Shown here one piece after another: positions 55,214 through 63,983 of a stretch of 64,000 nt of DNA. The translations under genes were made by a program, and so were the position numbers. The notes under the pieces are model-generated. The model had not been told where the DNA came from. It saw nothing but the letters and a program-made list of their open reading frames with translations, and made no database searches. Origin of the DNA: UBA3069 sp050633465 (GTDB lineage Bacteria; Pseudomonadota; Alphaproteobacteria; Rhodobacterales; Rhodobacteraceae); assembly GCA_050633465.1 (NCBI GenBank), contig JBOEGO010000009.1, forward strand, positions 47,346 through 111,345, read 5' to 3'. Positions within the stretch are counted from its first letter, which is position 1; the number at the start of each line of letters is the position of its first letter.

Positions 55214-56386
55214 ATGTCTGACTTTGTTTTCAACACAACGCCGTCCGTTCGACAAATCAATGGTGGAGCCGCCAAGCTTGGAGAAATCGTCGACAGCATG
55301 CCGTTTTCTTCAGACCGGTCGGAGGTTCTGTTTGTCACCGATCCCGGCATTATCAATCTGGGGCTTGCAGAACCCGCGATTGCCAATTTGAAAAAATGCG
55401 GGTTTCTCGTCACCGTATTCGACAAGATCGAACCCGATCCGAAGGCGTCCACGGTGATGGAAGCGGTTCAGGTTGCGAAGCTGCATGAATGCGCCTGCGT
55501 CATAGGTTTTGGCGGCGGCAGTTCGATGGATGTGGCGAAGATGATCGCACTCCTCGCAAACTCTGCGCAGTCGCTTGATGACATGTACGGCGTCAATCAG
55601 GCGACCGGCACACGATTGCCACTGGTGTTGGTTCCAACAACGGCAGGCACTGGCTCTGAAGTCACTGCCGTCTCGATCCTGACCACTGGTTCTGAAGAAA
55701 AGAAAGGCGTCGTTTCGCCGATCATCCTTCCGGATATCGCTTTACTGGATGCTGAATTGACACTTGGGTTACCACCTCACATCACAGCCGCGACAGGCGT
55801 TGATGCGATGGTGCATGCCATAGAAGCGTTCACATCAAGAAGTGTGAACAACAATCCGATTTCCAAAATACTCGCCAAGCAAGCACTCAATCTTTTGGGG
55901 GCGAACATTCGTGAAGCCGTGTTCAACGGATCGAACAAACAAGCCCGCTCTAATATGTTGCTTGGGTCGATGCTTGCAGGTCAAGCGTTTGCCAATTCGC
56001 CTGTCGCGGCGGTTCACGCTCTTGCCTATCCGATCGGCAGCCTTTTCCATGTACCGCATGGACTTTCCAATGCCTTGGTCCTCGTAGAAGTCATGCGGTT
56101 CAATGCCCCTGTCTGTGGTGCGGAATACGCAGAACTTGCTCCGCATGTTTTTCCAGACATCGACACCGATCAGGTAAGCGAGGCGGTAACAGCAGAATTC
56201 ATCGAAAAACTTGGGCAGCTCAATATCGAACTTGGCCTTGAAGCCGGTCTTCAACAGGTAGGCATTGCCAAAACCGACCTTCCCAAACTTGCTTCAGACG
56301 CAATGAACCAAACGCGTCTCCTCATCAACAATCCACGCGAAGTCCTGGAGGAGGATGCAACGCGGATTTACGAAGCGTCGCTCTGA
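55214..56386 (+). CDS. Iron-containing (group III) alcohol dehydrogenase
   Basis: 390 residues. NAD-binding GFGGGSSMDVAKM near residue 98-110, PTTAGTGSEVT near 142, and metal ligands in GVDAMVHAIEA near 195-205 and LFHVPHGLSNAL near 277-288 (Asp, three His). The family includes 4-hydroxybutyrate and lactaldehyde dehydrogenases. In Agrobacterium blcABC a similar enzyme oxidises 4-hydroxybutyrate to succinate semialdehyde. The succinate-semialdehyde-type dehydrogenase two genes downstream makes the same sequence possible here. Confidence 0.9.
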   Translation: MSDFVFNTTPSVRQINGGAAKLGEIVDSMPFSSDRSEVLFVTDPGIINLGLAEPAIANLKKCGFLVTVFDKIEPDPKASTVMEAVQVAKLHECACVIGFGGGSSMDVAKMIALLANSAQSLDDMYGVNQATGTRLPLVLVPTTAGTGSEVTAVSILTTGSEEKKGVVSPIILPDIALLDAELTLGLPPHITAATGVDAMVHAIEAFTSRSVNNNPISKILAKQALNLLGANIREAVFNGSNKQARSNMLLGSMLAGQAFANSPVAAVHALAYPIGSLFHVPHGLSNALVLVEVMRFNAPVCGAEYAELAPHVFPDIDTDQVSEAVTAEFIEKLGQLNIELGLEAGLQQVGIAKTDLPKLASDAMNQTRLLINNPREVLEEDATRIYEASL

Positions 56387-56467
56387 GCGAACCTGCCCAG
56401 CCGTGCTCGCGGTCATCGGATGGGCTGAAAACCCAATAAACCGCCAACCTCTAAGGGAGGAGACACT

Positions 56468-57412
56468 ATGAAAACCTTTGCACTCGCTGCAGCTATTGTC
56501 TGCGGTATTGCGAGCTCGGCTGGAGCCCAAGACTGGCGTGAGTCGCCTTGGGGGCCTGAAGATGAACTGGGAGCTGCCAATCACATCACACCTGAAAGTG
56601 TGCTGGAAGCGTCCAAGCTCATCAAGACTGGGAAAACCTACAATCTTGGCATCGTTGTTGATTCGAAAACACCGGCCTTTAGTCCCCGGTCGATGAGCAT
56701 CACCGTCCTTCAGCCAAACCAGATCACAACACAAGGTCTGGGCACAAACGGTATGACCTACAATGATGATATCTTCATGGGATGGCTTGGAATCGGCCCT
56801 CAAATTGATGGGCTAGGCCACATCGGCATCAAACACGAATACTACAATGGTCTCCAAGGGGCTGAAGTCGCCAAGGCCGATGGATTGGCCAAATTGGGTC
56901 TCGAAAAACTGCCTCCAATGGTCACCCGCGGCGTCGTTCTCGATATGACCAAACACTACGGTCAAGAGATCATCACGGAGGGTACAGCCTATACCAAGGA
57001 AGACATTATCGCCGTTGCTAAGGCACAGGGCGTTGAGTTGAAAAAGGGCGACACCGTCTTTTTCCATTCCGGTTGGCTCAACCTGCTTGACGGAGAAAAT
57101 CAGGATCATGACCGTTATGTCTCTGTTGAGCCGGGCCTTGGCATTACAGGTGCAGAATATCTCGCTGAAATCGGCGTTGTGGCTGTTGGAGCCGACACCT
57201 GGGGACTGGAAGCACTTCCATTTGAAAACGGCACCGACGGGGTCTTTGCGGTTCACCAGATACTGATCCCCAAAAACGGCATCTATATTCTTGAGAACAT
57301 GGATACGCGGGAGCTCGTCAAAGACGAGGCTTGGGAGTTCATGTTCGTGCTCGGTGTAACCCGTATGAAGGGTGCCGTCCAAATGATGATCAACCCAACA
57401 GCAATTCGATAA
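56468..57412 (+). CDS. Exported cyclase-family (kynurenine formamidase-like) metal hydrolase
   Basis: 314 residues with a signal peptide (cleavage after SSAGAQ, about residue 20), strong ribosome binding site GGGAGGAG. The metal-binding motif reads DGLGHIGIKHEYYNG near residue 116: H-x-G-x-x-H is kept, while the usual Thr and Asp of HxGTHxD are changed. RGVVLDMTKHYG near 155 and KKGDTVFFHSGW near 195 complete the cyclase (PF04199) pattern. The family opens cyclic amides/esters and hydrolyses formamides. Export implies action on the substrate in the periplasm before uptake by the Liv-type importer. Confidence 0.85.
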   Translation: MKTFALAAAIVCGIASSAGAQDWRESPWGPEDELGAANHITPESVLEASKLIKTGKTYNLGIVVDSKTPAFSPRSMSITVLQPNQITTQGLGTNGMTYNDDIFMGWLGIGPQIDGLGHIGIKHEYYNGLQGAEVAKADGLAKLGLEKLPPMVTRGVVLDMTKHYGQEIITEGTAYTKEDIIAVAKAQGVELKKGDTVFFHSGWLNLLDGENQDHDRYVSVEPGLGITGAEYLAEIGVVAVGADTWGLEALPFENGTDGVFAVHQILIPKNGIYILENMDTRELVKDEAWEFMFVLGVTRMKGAVQMMINPTAIR

Positions 57413-57425
57413 CGAAACAAAACTC

Positions 57426-57456
57426 GACTTCCGCACCGTACCGCGGTGCGGAAGTC
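57426..57456 (+). terminator. Intercistronic hairpin between cyclase and aldehyde dehydrogenase genes
   Basis: GACTTCCGCACC and GGTGCGGAAGTC form a perfect 12-bp stem with a 7-base loop. No U tract follows, and the next gene starts 27 bases on, so partial termination or mRNA stabilisation is likelier than full termination. Confidence 0.7.
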
Positions 57457-57482
57457 CATAATTTCGAAGGAATCAACAAGAG

Positions 57483-58979
57483 ATGCCATTCATGTTCGAC
57501 ACACTTGAGAAGAGACTGAGCCGAAAAGACCTGCTCGTTTCGGCCGGCTATATCGGTGGCCAATGGGTCGACGTCAGGCAGGCAGAAGAAGAAGACCGCA
57601 AAACCTTTAGTGTCAAGGATCCGGCAACAGGCGATGTGATAGCAACGCTTCCTGATCTAGGCGTTGGGGGCGCAAAGGCTGCCATTGAAAGCGCTTTTAT
57701 CGCCCAACAAGAATGGAAGACCAGAACTGGCAAGGAGCGCGCCTCGGTGCTGCGCAAGTTGCATGATCTCATGATCGAACATGCCGATGATCTAGCAGCA
57801 ATTTTGACCGCTGAAATGGGCAAACCGTTTGCAGAAGCCAAGGGCGAAATTCTGTATGGTGCTTCATATGTGGAATGGTTTGCAGAAGAAGCCAAACGCA
57901 TCTACGGCGATGTCATTCCGGGCCACCAAGCCGACAAACGAATTGTCGTCATCAAACAGCCTGTCGGTGTTGTCGCGTCGATCACACCATGGAACTTCCC
58001 CAATGCGATGATGACCAGAAAGCTCGCACCTGCACTTGCTGCGGGCTGCGCCTTTGTTGCTAAACCCGCAGCAGAGACACCCTTGTCGGCTCTTGCTATG
58101 GCAAGACTTGCCGAGGAGGCAGGCGTACCTGCAGGGCTGTTCTCCGTTATCCCGTCAGCAGATGCCAAGGCAATCGGTGAAGAGTTCTGTTCCAATGACA
58201 AAGTGCGCAAATTGTCATTTACGGGGTCGACTGAAGTTGGTCGGATATTGATGAAACAGTCTGCTGACAAAGTACTGCGAACGTCGATGGAATTGGGCGG
58301 CAATGCACCCTTCATCGTGTTCAATGATGCTGACCTTGATGCAGCAGTAGAAGGAGCCATGATTTCCAAGTATCGAAACAACGGCCAAACCTGTGTCTGT
58401 GCAAACCGTATTTATGTGCAATCCGGAGTGTATGACGCATTTAGCGAAAAACTCACGGCCGCGGTTCAAAAAATGAGGGTCGGCAATGGGTTTGATGAAG
58501 CCATCAACGCCGGGCCGCTGATATCAAGCGAAGCACTAGCAAAAGTCGAAGACCATATCGCAGATGCGGCGTCCAAAGGTGCGCACATCGTTACTGGCGG
58601 CAAGCGTCACCAATTGGGGGGCACGTTCTTTGAACCAACCATTCTGACCGGCGTGACAAAAGCGATGAAGATCGCAAAAGAAGAAACCTTTGGACCTGTA
58701 GCGCCGTTGTTTAGTTTTGAAACAGTCGAAGACGTCATCGAGCAGGCCAATGATACGATCTTCGGTCTTGCATCTTATTTCTATGCAAGAGACATGGCGC
58801 AGGTGTGGCGCGTAGCCGAGGCGCTCGAATACGGAATGGTGGGTATAAACACCGGTCTCATCTCAACGGAGGTTGCACCATTTGGAGGCATCAAACAGTC
58901 GGGACAAGGCCGGGAAGGGTCGAAATACGGCTTAGAAGATTATTTGGAAATCAAATATCTGTGCATGGGAGGCGTGTAG
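57483..58979 (+). CDS. NAD(P)-dependent aldehyde dehydrogenase, succinate-semialdehyde (GabD) type
   Basis: 498 residues. ITPWNFPNAMMTRKLAPALAAGC (core TPWNFP) near residue 165, KPAAETPLSALAMA near 190, FTGSTEVGRILM near 245 and the catalytic Glu in ELGGNAP near 268. The catalytic Cys is in NNGQTCVCANR near 302, and GREGSKYGLEDYLEIKY closes the protein as in GabD/SSADH. It would oxidise the semialdehyde made by the iron-type dehydrogenase. Its stop overlaps the GTG of the zinc gene. Confidence 0.9.
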   Translation: MPFMFDTLEKRLSRKDLLVSAGYIGGQWVDVRQAEEEDRKTFSVKDPATGDVIATLPDLGVGGAKAAIESAFIAQQEWKTRTGKERASVLRKLHDLMIEHADDLAAILTAEMGKPFAEAKGEILYGASYVEWFAEEAKRIYGDVIPGHQADKRIVVIKQPVGVVASITPWNFPNAMMTRKLAPALAAGCAFVAKPAAETPLSALAMARLAEEAGVPAGLFSVIPSADAKAIGEEFCSNDKVRKLSFTGSTEVGRILMKQSADKVLRTSMELGGNAPFIVFNDADLDAAVEGAMISKYRNNGQTCVCANRIYVQSGVYDAFSEKLTAAVQKMRVGNGFDEAINAGPLISSEALAKVEDHIADAASKGAHIVTGGKRHQLGGTFFEPTILTGVTKAMKIAKEETFGPVAPLFSFETVEDVIEQANDTIFGLASYFYARDMAQVWRVAEALEYGMVGINTGLISTEVAPFGGIKQSGQGREGSKYGLEDYLEIKYLCMGGV

Positions 58980-59605
58980 TGTTTGTGCCTCGTTTCACAG
59001 TTCGGACAGGGCTGTCAGTTTTCGGGACGGCGGTATTGCTTGCAGTCTCGCCATCATCTGTTTTGGCCGAGGGCAGCCAGCATGCCGCCCACCAACACGG
59101 CCTTGCCACGCTCAATATCGTTCAAAACGGTACGATAGTCCGCGCTGAACTAACTGCGGCTGGCGCAGATATCGTCGGCTTTGAACACCAGGCGACATCG
59201 GAGGCGAGTAAAAAGAAAGTCTCCGATGCCCTAGAGCTTCTGCAGCAATCAGCAAATGCTATCGTCTGGCCGATTGAGTTCAATTGCTCCACGAAAGAAA
59301 GTAAGACTGACCTAGTATCGCAAGAGCCCGATGATCACGAAGAGAAGGACGGTCATACTAATGAAGACCACCATGATGATCATGGCGACCAACATGAAGA
59401 AGAGCGTGAACACTCAGAGTTCGTGGCGCTCTATGAGTGGGAATGCCGGTCATTTGATCTTTCTGGTGACGTCCAACTTCCCGTGTTTAATGCCTTCGGA
59501 ACGCTGACAGCGTTAACGGTGAACTTTGTCGGTGACACTGTGCAGGGTCAGCAGAAGGTTGGTCGAAACATACCTCGATTTCAGTTGGGTAGATTGCGTC
59601 CATGA
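58979..59605 (+). CDS. zrgA: ZrgA-family (DUF2796) zinc-binding periplasmic protein
   Basis: 208 residues from GTG 58979, whose first base is the last base of the upstream stop; a longer frame to 58805 lies inside the dehydrogenase gene. Signal peptide about 1-30. The start of the mature part (HAAHQHGLATLNIV) and DIVGFEHQA near 65 are ZrgA/DUF2796 hallmarks. A His/Asp/Glu-rich stretch near residues 118-147 (DHHDDHGDQHEEEREH) should bind Zn. First gene of a zinc uptake operon of the Vibrio ZrgABCDE type. Confidence 0.85.
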   Translation: MFVPRFTVRTGLSVFGTAVLLAVSPSSVLAEGSQHAAHQHGLATLNIVQNGTIVRAELTAAGADIVGFEHQATSEASKKKVSDALELLQQSANAIVWPIEFNCSTKESKTDLVSQEPDDHEEKDGHTNEDHHDDHGDQHEEEREHSEFVALYEWECRSFDLSGDVQLPVFNAFGTLTALTVNFVGDTVQGQQKVGRNIPRFQLGRLRP

Positions 59606-60333
59606 TCCGGATGGACCACGCGACCACGCCAAGCTTGCGGACACGTAAAGTGTCCTTGTCGTGGTCGACGCGATCCACTGATACAACCAACAACTTCAAA
59701 CTCACAATTCCAGATATTGAATTGTCTGCCGGCGACACTCTCCTTTTAAAGGGCAGCAGTGGTTCAGGTAAAACCACAATCCTGACAGCGCTCGCAGGGC
59801 TCATGGGTAAAATCGAGGGCAAGATCGCGGTCAATGGAACTGACCTTTATGCGTTGTCTGGACCTAAGAGAGATGCATACAGGGCCAATTTGATTGGCGT
59901 TGTGTTTCAACAACTAAACCTCATCCCGTACCTGACACCGATCGCAAATGTACTATTACCGTTTACTTTTCAAAGGACAGCGGGTTTCTCCGATCAGGAT
60001 TTGGAAAAGCGCGCCTTTGATGTGACCAGTCGATTGGGTGTGAACAGATCAGAGATGCTGAAGCAAAGCTCGTCAGACCTGAGCGTCGGACAACAGCAGA
60101 GAATTGCTATTGCTCGGGCTGTCATTACTCGACCAGCAATTGTCCTTGCAGACGAACCAACAGCGGCTCTGGATGATCTGAATCGCGACGCATTTCTAGA
60201 CCTCCTGTTCGAAACTGCTGAAGGCGAAGGCGCGATCTTGGTTATGTCCAGTCATGATCCAGCAGTCGCGGAGCGCTTTTCTCAAACCCTGGATCTAAAC
60301 CGGATACAGACAGGTTTGGAGGGCATGGTTTGA
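59602..60333 (+). CDS. ABC transporter ATP-binding protein (LolD/MacB type) of zinc operon
   Basis: 243 residues, ATG overlapping the zrgA stop. Walker A GSSGSGKTT near residue 51, FQQLNLIPYLTPIANVLLPF (core FQQLNLIPYL) near 103, signature LSVGQQQR near 155, Walker B IVLADEPTAALD near 178. Such ATPases pair with FtsX-like permeases and energise periplasmic processes. Here, with ZrgA and DUF3299 neighbours, they belong to zinc acquisition. Confidence 0.9.
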   Translation: MIRMDHATTPSLRTRKVSLSWSTRSTDTTNNFKLTIPDIELSAGDTLLLKGSSGSGKTTILTALAGLMGKIEGKIAVNGTDLYALSGPKRDAYRANLIGVVFQQLNLIPYLTPIANVLLPFTFQRTAGFSDQDLEKRAFDVTSRLGVNRSEMLKQSSSDLSVGQQQRIAIARAVITRPAIVLADEPTAALDDLNRDAFLDLLFETAEGEGAILVMSSHDPAVAERFSQTLDLNRIQTGLEGMV

Positions 60334-61586
60334 CCCTCTTCTCCGTGGCCATGCGGTCGGTCCTTTCCAGGCGCCTAACGACCAGCCTCACTGTCTTGGC
60401 GATTGCCTTATCCTTTGCACTGGTTCAGGTCGTCGATATCGTCCGTAGCGGAGCTCGGTCGAGCTTCACCAATACCATTTCGCAAACTGATCTAATCGTG
60501 GGAGCCAGAACGGGCAATGTTCAACTGCTGTTGTACAGCGTTTTCCATTTGGGAAACGCAGCCAATAATATCAGCTGGCAATCATATCAAGCATTGTCAG
60601 AACATGACGCAGTTGAGTGGATTGTCCCACTTTCGCTCGGAGACAGCCACAAGCAGTACAGAGTCATTGGCACAACGGATGAATTCTTCAGCCGTTATCG
60701 TTTCGCGCAGGACAGTCATTTGTCATTTGCATCGGGTAAATCGTTCGAAGAGTTGTTTGATGTCGTAATTGGTGCAGATGTCGCCCAAACACTGAACTAT
60801 GAAATAGGTACTAGTCTCGTAATCGCTCATGGGCTTGAGTCTTTCGTCGCTCATGATGATCTGCCTTTTCGGGTATCGGGTATTCTGCAAAAAACGCACA
60901 CACCGGTCGATCGCTCCGTTTACGTAAGTCTGCAGGCGCTCGAGGCTGTCCACCGCGACGTATCAGCACTGCGCGAGTCCCTTGGCGACGTCGTCCCTGC
61001 CCAACATCTTTTCCGTAAAGTCGATCTAACACCCAAAGCTATAACGGCGGCGCTTGTGGGTGTTAAAGACAAAATTCAGATTTTTGGACTTCAGAGAGAC
61101 ATAAACGAGTATCGTCCGGAGCCACTGACAGCGATCATACCCGGTGTAACCCTATCTGAATTATGGCGTGTTACCGGCCTTGCAGAGCAGGCGTTGCGAT
61201 TGGTGGCATGGGCGGTACTGTTGGCGGCCCTCTTGGGAATGATCGCAACATTTGTCGCGGGCCTGACGGCACGAGAACGAGAATTTGCGATCCTTCGCAC
61301 GATTGGTGCCGCGCCGCAGCATGTCGTTATACTGATACTGGTTGAAGTCTTCTTCCTCGTATTTATTGCTCTCATCGTTTCGATCATTTTAGTCGGATTG
61401 ATCCTCGTTGGGGCTAACCCATTCTTGCAAGACGGGTTCGGGGTCTCGTTGCCACCAATTACAGGCATATCAGAGCAATGGCGCACTCTGCTCTTTTTTG
61501 TCGTCGTCGCGCCGCTCGCGGCTTTGGTCCCCGCTTATGAGGCCTACCGAAAAACGATCACTTCACAATTGGCCCGCAAATTTTAG
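60330..61586 (+). CDS. FtsX-like ABC transporter permease of zinc operon
   Basis: 418 residues. One N-terminal membrane segment (about 18-40), a periplasmic MacB-like domain to about residue 285, and three C-terminal segments with AREREFAILRTIGAAPQHV near 312-330, the FtsX signature. Partner of the preceding ATPase (4-bp overlap). Confidence 0.9.
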   Translation: MTLFSVAMRSVLSRRLTTSLTVLAIALSFALVQVVDIVRSGARSSFTNTISQTDLIVGARTGNVQLLLYSVFHLGNAANNISWQSYQALSEHDAVEWIVPLSLGDSHKQYRVIGTTDEFFSRYRFAQDSHLSFASGKSFEELFDVVIGADVAQTLNYEIGTSLVIAHGLESFVAHDDLPFRVSGILQKTHTPVDRSVYVSLQALEAVHRDVSALRESLGDVVPAQHLFRKVDLTPKAITAALVGVKDKIQIFGLQRDINEYRPEPLTAIIPGVTLSELWRVTGLAEQALRLVAWAVLLAALLGMIATFVAGLTAREREFAILRTIGAAPQHVVILILVEVFFLVFIALIVSIILVGLILVGANPFLQDGFGVSLPPITGISEQWRTLLFFVVVAPLAALVPAYEAYRKTITSQLARKF

Positions 61587-61600
61587 ACGAAGGTGTATCA

Positions 61601-62110
61601 ATGAAAAACAAGTCGCGAAGAGATATCTTAAAAGCCGGAACCGTTGGGTTTGGCTGCGTTTGCCTAAGCTCTGTTGGTTACACCGGAACACCTAACGTCG
61701 AAGAGCTTAGCTGGGCTGATCTTACACCCACGGGAAAGGCAGTATTGTTGCCTCCCGTCACACATGCTGGCGCTTCTGCACCACAGGACACTCATAACGC
61801 AGAATCAGTACAGTCACTTCATGGCAAACTGGTCAGGATCCCAGGCTTCATCATTCCGCTTTCGTTTGAACAGCTTGATGTGGTTGAGTTCATTCTGGCC
61901 CCCTACAAAGGGGCATGTATCCACGTGCCGGCACCACCACCCAATCAACTCGTGCATGTTCAAACCGACATGCCGTACCCTAGCGCAAGAATGGTTAGGC
62001 CCGTTTGGGTTTCTGGTGTGCTTCAAATAGAAAGCAACGACACGCCATTGGCGCAGGTCGGCTATCGCATGCAGGCCGAGACAATAGAGCTATACAAAGC
62101 AAATGGATGA
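61601..62110 (+). CDS. DUF3299 protein with twin-arginine-type leader
   Basis: 169 residues. The N terminus KNKSRRDILKAGTVGFGCVC has a Tat-like SRRDIL motif and a hydrophobic stretch. The body shows GKLVRIPGFIIPLSFEQ and APYKGACIHVPAPPPNQLVHV near residue 105, which is the DUF3299 signature with a conserved Cys-Ile-His likely to bind metal. It ends the zinc operon, as DUF3299 genes do next to zrg genes elsewhere. Precise role unknown; extracytoplasmic metal handling is likely. Confidence 0.85.
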   Translation: MKNKSRRDILKAGTVGFGCVCLSSVGYTGTPNVEELSWADLTPTGKAVLLPPVTHAGASAPQDTHNAESVQSLHGKLVRIPGFIIPLSFEQLDVVEFILAPYKGACIHVPAPPPNQLVHVQTDMPYPSARMVRPVWVSGVLQIESNDTPLAQVGYRMQAETIELYKANG

Positions 62111-62117
62111 AGCTGGT

Positions 62118-62153
62118 CGTCTCAAAGTGACCTACACAGCCCACTTTGAGACG
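62118..62153 (+). terminator. Hairpin at end of zinc operon, at the module border
   Basis: CGTCTCAAAGTG and CACTTTGAGACG form a perfect 12-bp stem with a 12-base loop, 8 bases after the DUF3299 stop. The right arm ends exactly where homology with the HU/IHF gene of copy 2 begins (62154). Confidence 0.7.
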
Positions 62154-62210
62154 ATCACCTTCAAACCTTCAACCAAACTGTTGGGACGTATGGCAGAGGG
62201 AGACAAGTGA
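62154..62210 (+). pseudogene. 3' remnant of an HU/IHF gene
   Basis: In frame, bases 62154-62210 read ITFKPSTKLLGRMAEGDK and stop. The intact HU/IHF protein at 29786-30076 ends ITFKPSSALLDRMAQGDK. As before copy 2, the stop is followed by TATG starting the DapA-like gene. The rest of the HU/IHF gene has been lost at this border. Confidence 0.85.
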
Positions 62211-62211
62211 T

Positions 62212-63177
62212 ATGTGCTTTGAACAACAGGATATCACCTTCGAAGCCCTCGCCGGCGGGACCATTGCCTCCACGCTGACCCCCTTCGATGAGGCGGGTGG
62301 TGTGCTGTGCCGCGCCATTACCGACCAGGCCCGCAGGCTGATGCGTATCGATGGCGTCATCGGCATTGCGGTCAACACGACCGTGCGGGAACGGTTATCA
62401 TTGACGCCGGAAGAGCGGCTCGAAGTCATCCGCTGCACCAAGGCCGGTCTGGAGAACGGTCAGATGCTTGTCTCTTGCGTCGGCGAGCTGTCAGAGGCGG
62501 TGTTCGATGATGTGATCGCCTGCAAGAACGCAGGCGCTAATGCCATCATCACCTTCCCGTCCAGATGGCAGAAGGGGTTTGAGGGACAGACGCTCGGCGA
62601 GCGGATTACGCATCTGGCGGCGCTGACCGACTGCCTTGCCCTGCCCGTCATCCTCGCCTTGGGCAATGGCGAGAACAGATGGGCAGACGCGCCCGAAGAC
62701 CTTGCGCTCCTAGCTACCGCAGGTCGTCAGATCCTCGGCTTCGACATGGGCCATGACGACAATGTGCTGCGCTACGATCAGGATTACTACACGCTCAAAG
62801 CGACCGACAAGCCAATGGCCTTGCTCCCATCCTCGGAAGGCGCCCTGTTCCACAATCTCAACACCGGTGGCGACGGTGTCTTGTCATCACTGGCTTATAT
62901 CGCCCCGCATGAAGTCGCAGCGCTCTACAGTGCCTCCCGCAATGGTCGGTTCCATGAGGCGCAAGCCATCCACAATCAGCTTTCACCGTTGATCGGGATC
63001 ATAAACGGTCATGATGTCGATACCCGGGAGATGCTCTGTCGCCAAGCGGCCCATCTGCGCGGTCTCCTCGCCTCGCCCGATGCACGCGGCCTGGACACCC
63101 CGCTCTGTCCCCACCTTACCGCCAGTCTTCAGAGCACGCTCAATGATATCGCGCTTAAACCGATCTCTTGGGTGTAG
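62212..63177 (+). CDS. DapA-superfamily protein lacking the Schiff-base Lys, copy 3
   Basis: 321 residues from ATG 62212, by alignment with the other two copies and their upstream GACAAGTGA; a longer frame to 62146 passes through the HU/IHF remnant. It keeps VNTTVRER, FPSRW and ILGFDMG. By hand count about 91% identical to copy 2. It is in inverted orientation relative to copies 1 and 2. Downstream lies the parB leader. Confidence 0.87.
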   Translation: MCFEQQDITFEALAGGTIASTLTPFDEAGGVLCRAITDQARRLMRIDGVIGIAVNTTVRERLSLTPEERLEVIRCTKAGLENGQMLVSCVGELSEAVFDDVIACKNAGANAIITFPSRWQKGFEGQTLGERITHLAALTDCLALPVILALGNGENRWADAPEDLALLATAGRQILGFDMGHDDNVLRYDQDYYTLKATDKPMALLPSSEGALFHNLNTGGDGVLSSLAYIAPHEVAALYSASRNGRFHEAQAIHNQLSPLIGIINGHDVDTREMLCRQAAHLRGLLASPDARGLDTPLCPHLTASLQSTLNDIALKPISWV

Positions 63178-63283
63178 CGCATTCTGAACGCCTAACTGGC
63201 CACAAACAAAATGAGGCGGTGGCTGAGGTTCATGATCCGGCCGCGGCGCGCGGCGGCCGACCGTGCTGAGAGGAAGAGGAAGG

Positions 63284-63306
63284 AAAGCCCGGGTTGCCGG
63301 GCTTTT
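63284..63306 (+). terminator. Hairpin with U tract in parB leader
   Basis: AAAGCCCGG and CCGGGCTTT pair with loop GTTG, followed by another T and AAGG. It lies 48 bases before the parB-like start. It either ends transcription from the DapA-like gene or attenuates parB. Confidence 0.7.
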
Positions 63307-63353
63307 AAGGGAGAGAGAGGCTCTCCCGGTCCGGCTCCCAAAGGAGCTTTCCG

Positions 63354-63983
63354 ATGACCAACCCCAAACCCAACTCCGTTGCCAAGACCAAGGCGGCTGG
63401 CGCTGCCAGCCTGCCGCAGGCCGAGCTGCAGATGATCCCTCTCAACAAACTGGTGATCAGCCCCAAAAACGTGCGCAAGACCCCGGCTACTGAAGCACAG
63501 GACGCCGAACTCTATGCCAGTATCAAAGAGACTGGCCTCAAGCAGAACCTGCTCGTTCACAAGGTGGATGCAAAGTATCATGTGCATGCGGGTGGACGAC
63601 GTCTGGCAGCGCTGCACAAGCTGGCAGATGACAAAGTCATAAAGTCGTCGCATCAGGTCGCGTGTTCAGTCGAGGATCCCGATCAAGCCGAAGACACGTC
63701 GGCTGCAGAAAACATGATCCGCGCTGCGATGCACGCAGCCGATCAGTTCGAAGCCTTCGCGGCTCTGCGCAAGAAAGGCCGTACCGAAGACCAGATCGCC
63801 TCCCAATTCGGTATCACCACCGATCTCGTGCGCCGGCGTCTCAAACTCGCTTCAGTGTCACCGGAGTTGATGGAGCTCTTCCGCGCCGGTGAGATGTCGC
63901 TTGATTGCGTGATGGCCTTTACCCTGACTGATGATCACGCGCGGCAGATTGAAGCCTGGGAAACAGTCAAACAACACTACTGA
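63354..63983 (+). CDS. ParB/RepB/Spo0J-family protein, truncated
   Basis: 209 residues with a good ribosome binding site (AAGGAG). The ParB N-terminal nuclease-like domain (PLNKLVISPKNVRKTP near 28, YHVHAGGRRLAALHKL near 78, TSAAENMIRAAMHAADQFEAF near 120) is followed by the helix-turn-helix (RTEDQIASQFGITTDLVRRRL near 145). The frame ends at TGA 63981-63983, right after AWETVKQHY. Related plasmid ParB proteins in rhizobia run on for several hundred more residues. So this copy is probably interrupted, perhaps by an insertion sequence whose end starts at the stop. Confidence 0.8.
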   Translation: MTNPKPNSVAKTKAAGAASLPQAELQMIPLNKLVISPKNVRKTPATEAQDAELYASIKETGLKQNLLVHKVDAKYHVHAGGRRLAALHKLADDKVIKSSHQVACSVEDPDQAEDTSAAENMIRAAMHAADQFEAFAALRKKGRTEDQIASQFGITTDLVRRRLKLASVSPELMELFRAGEMSLDCVMAFTLTDDHARQIEAWETVKQHY

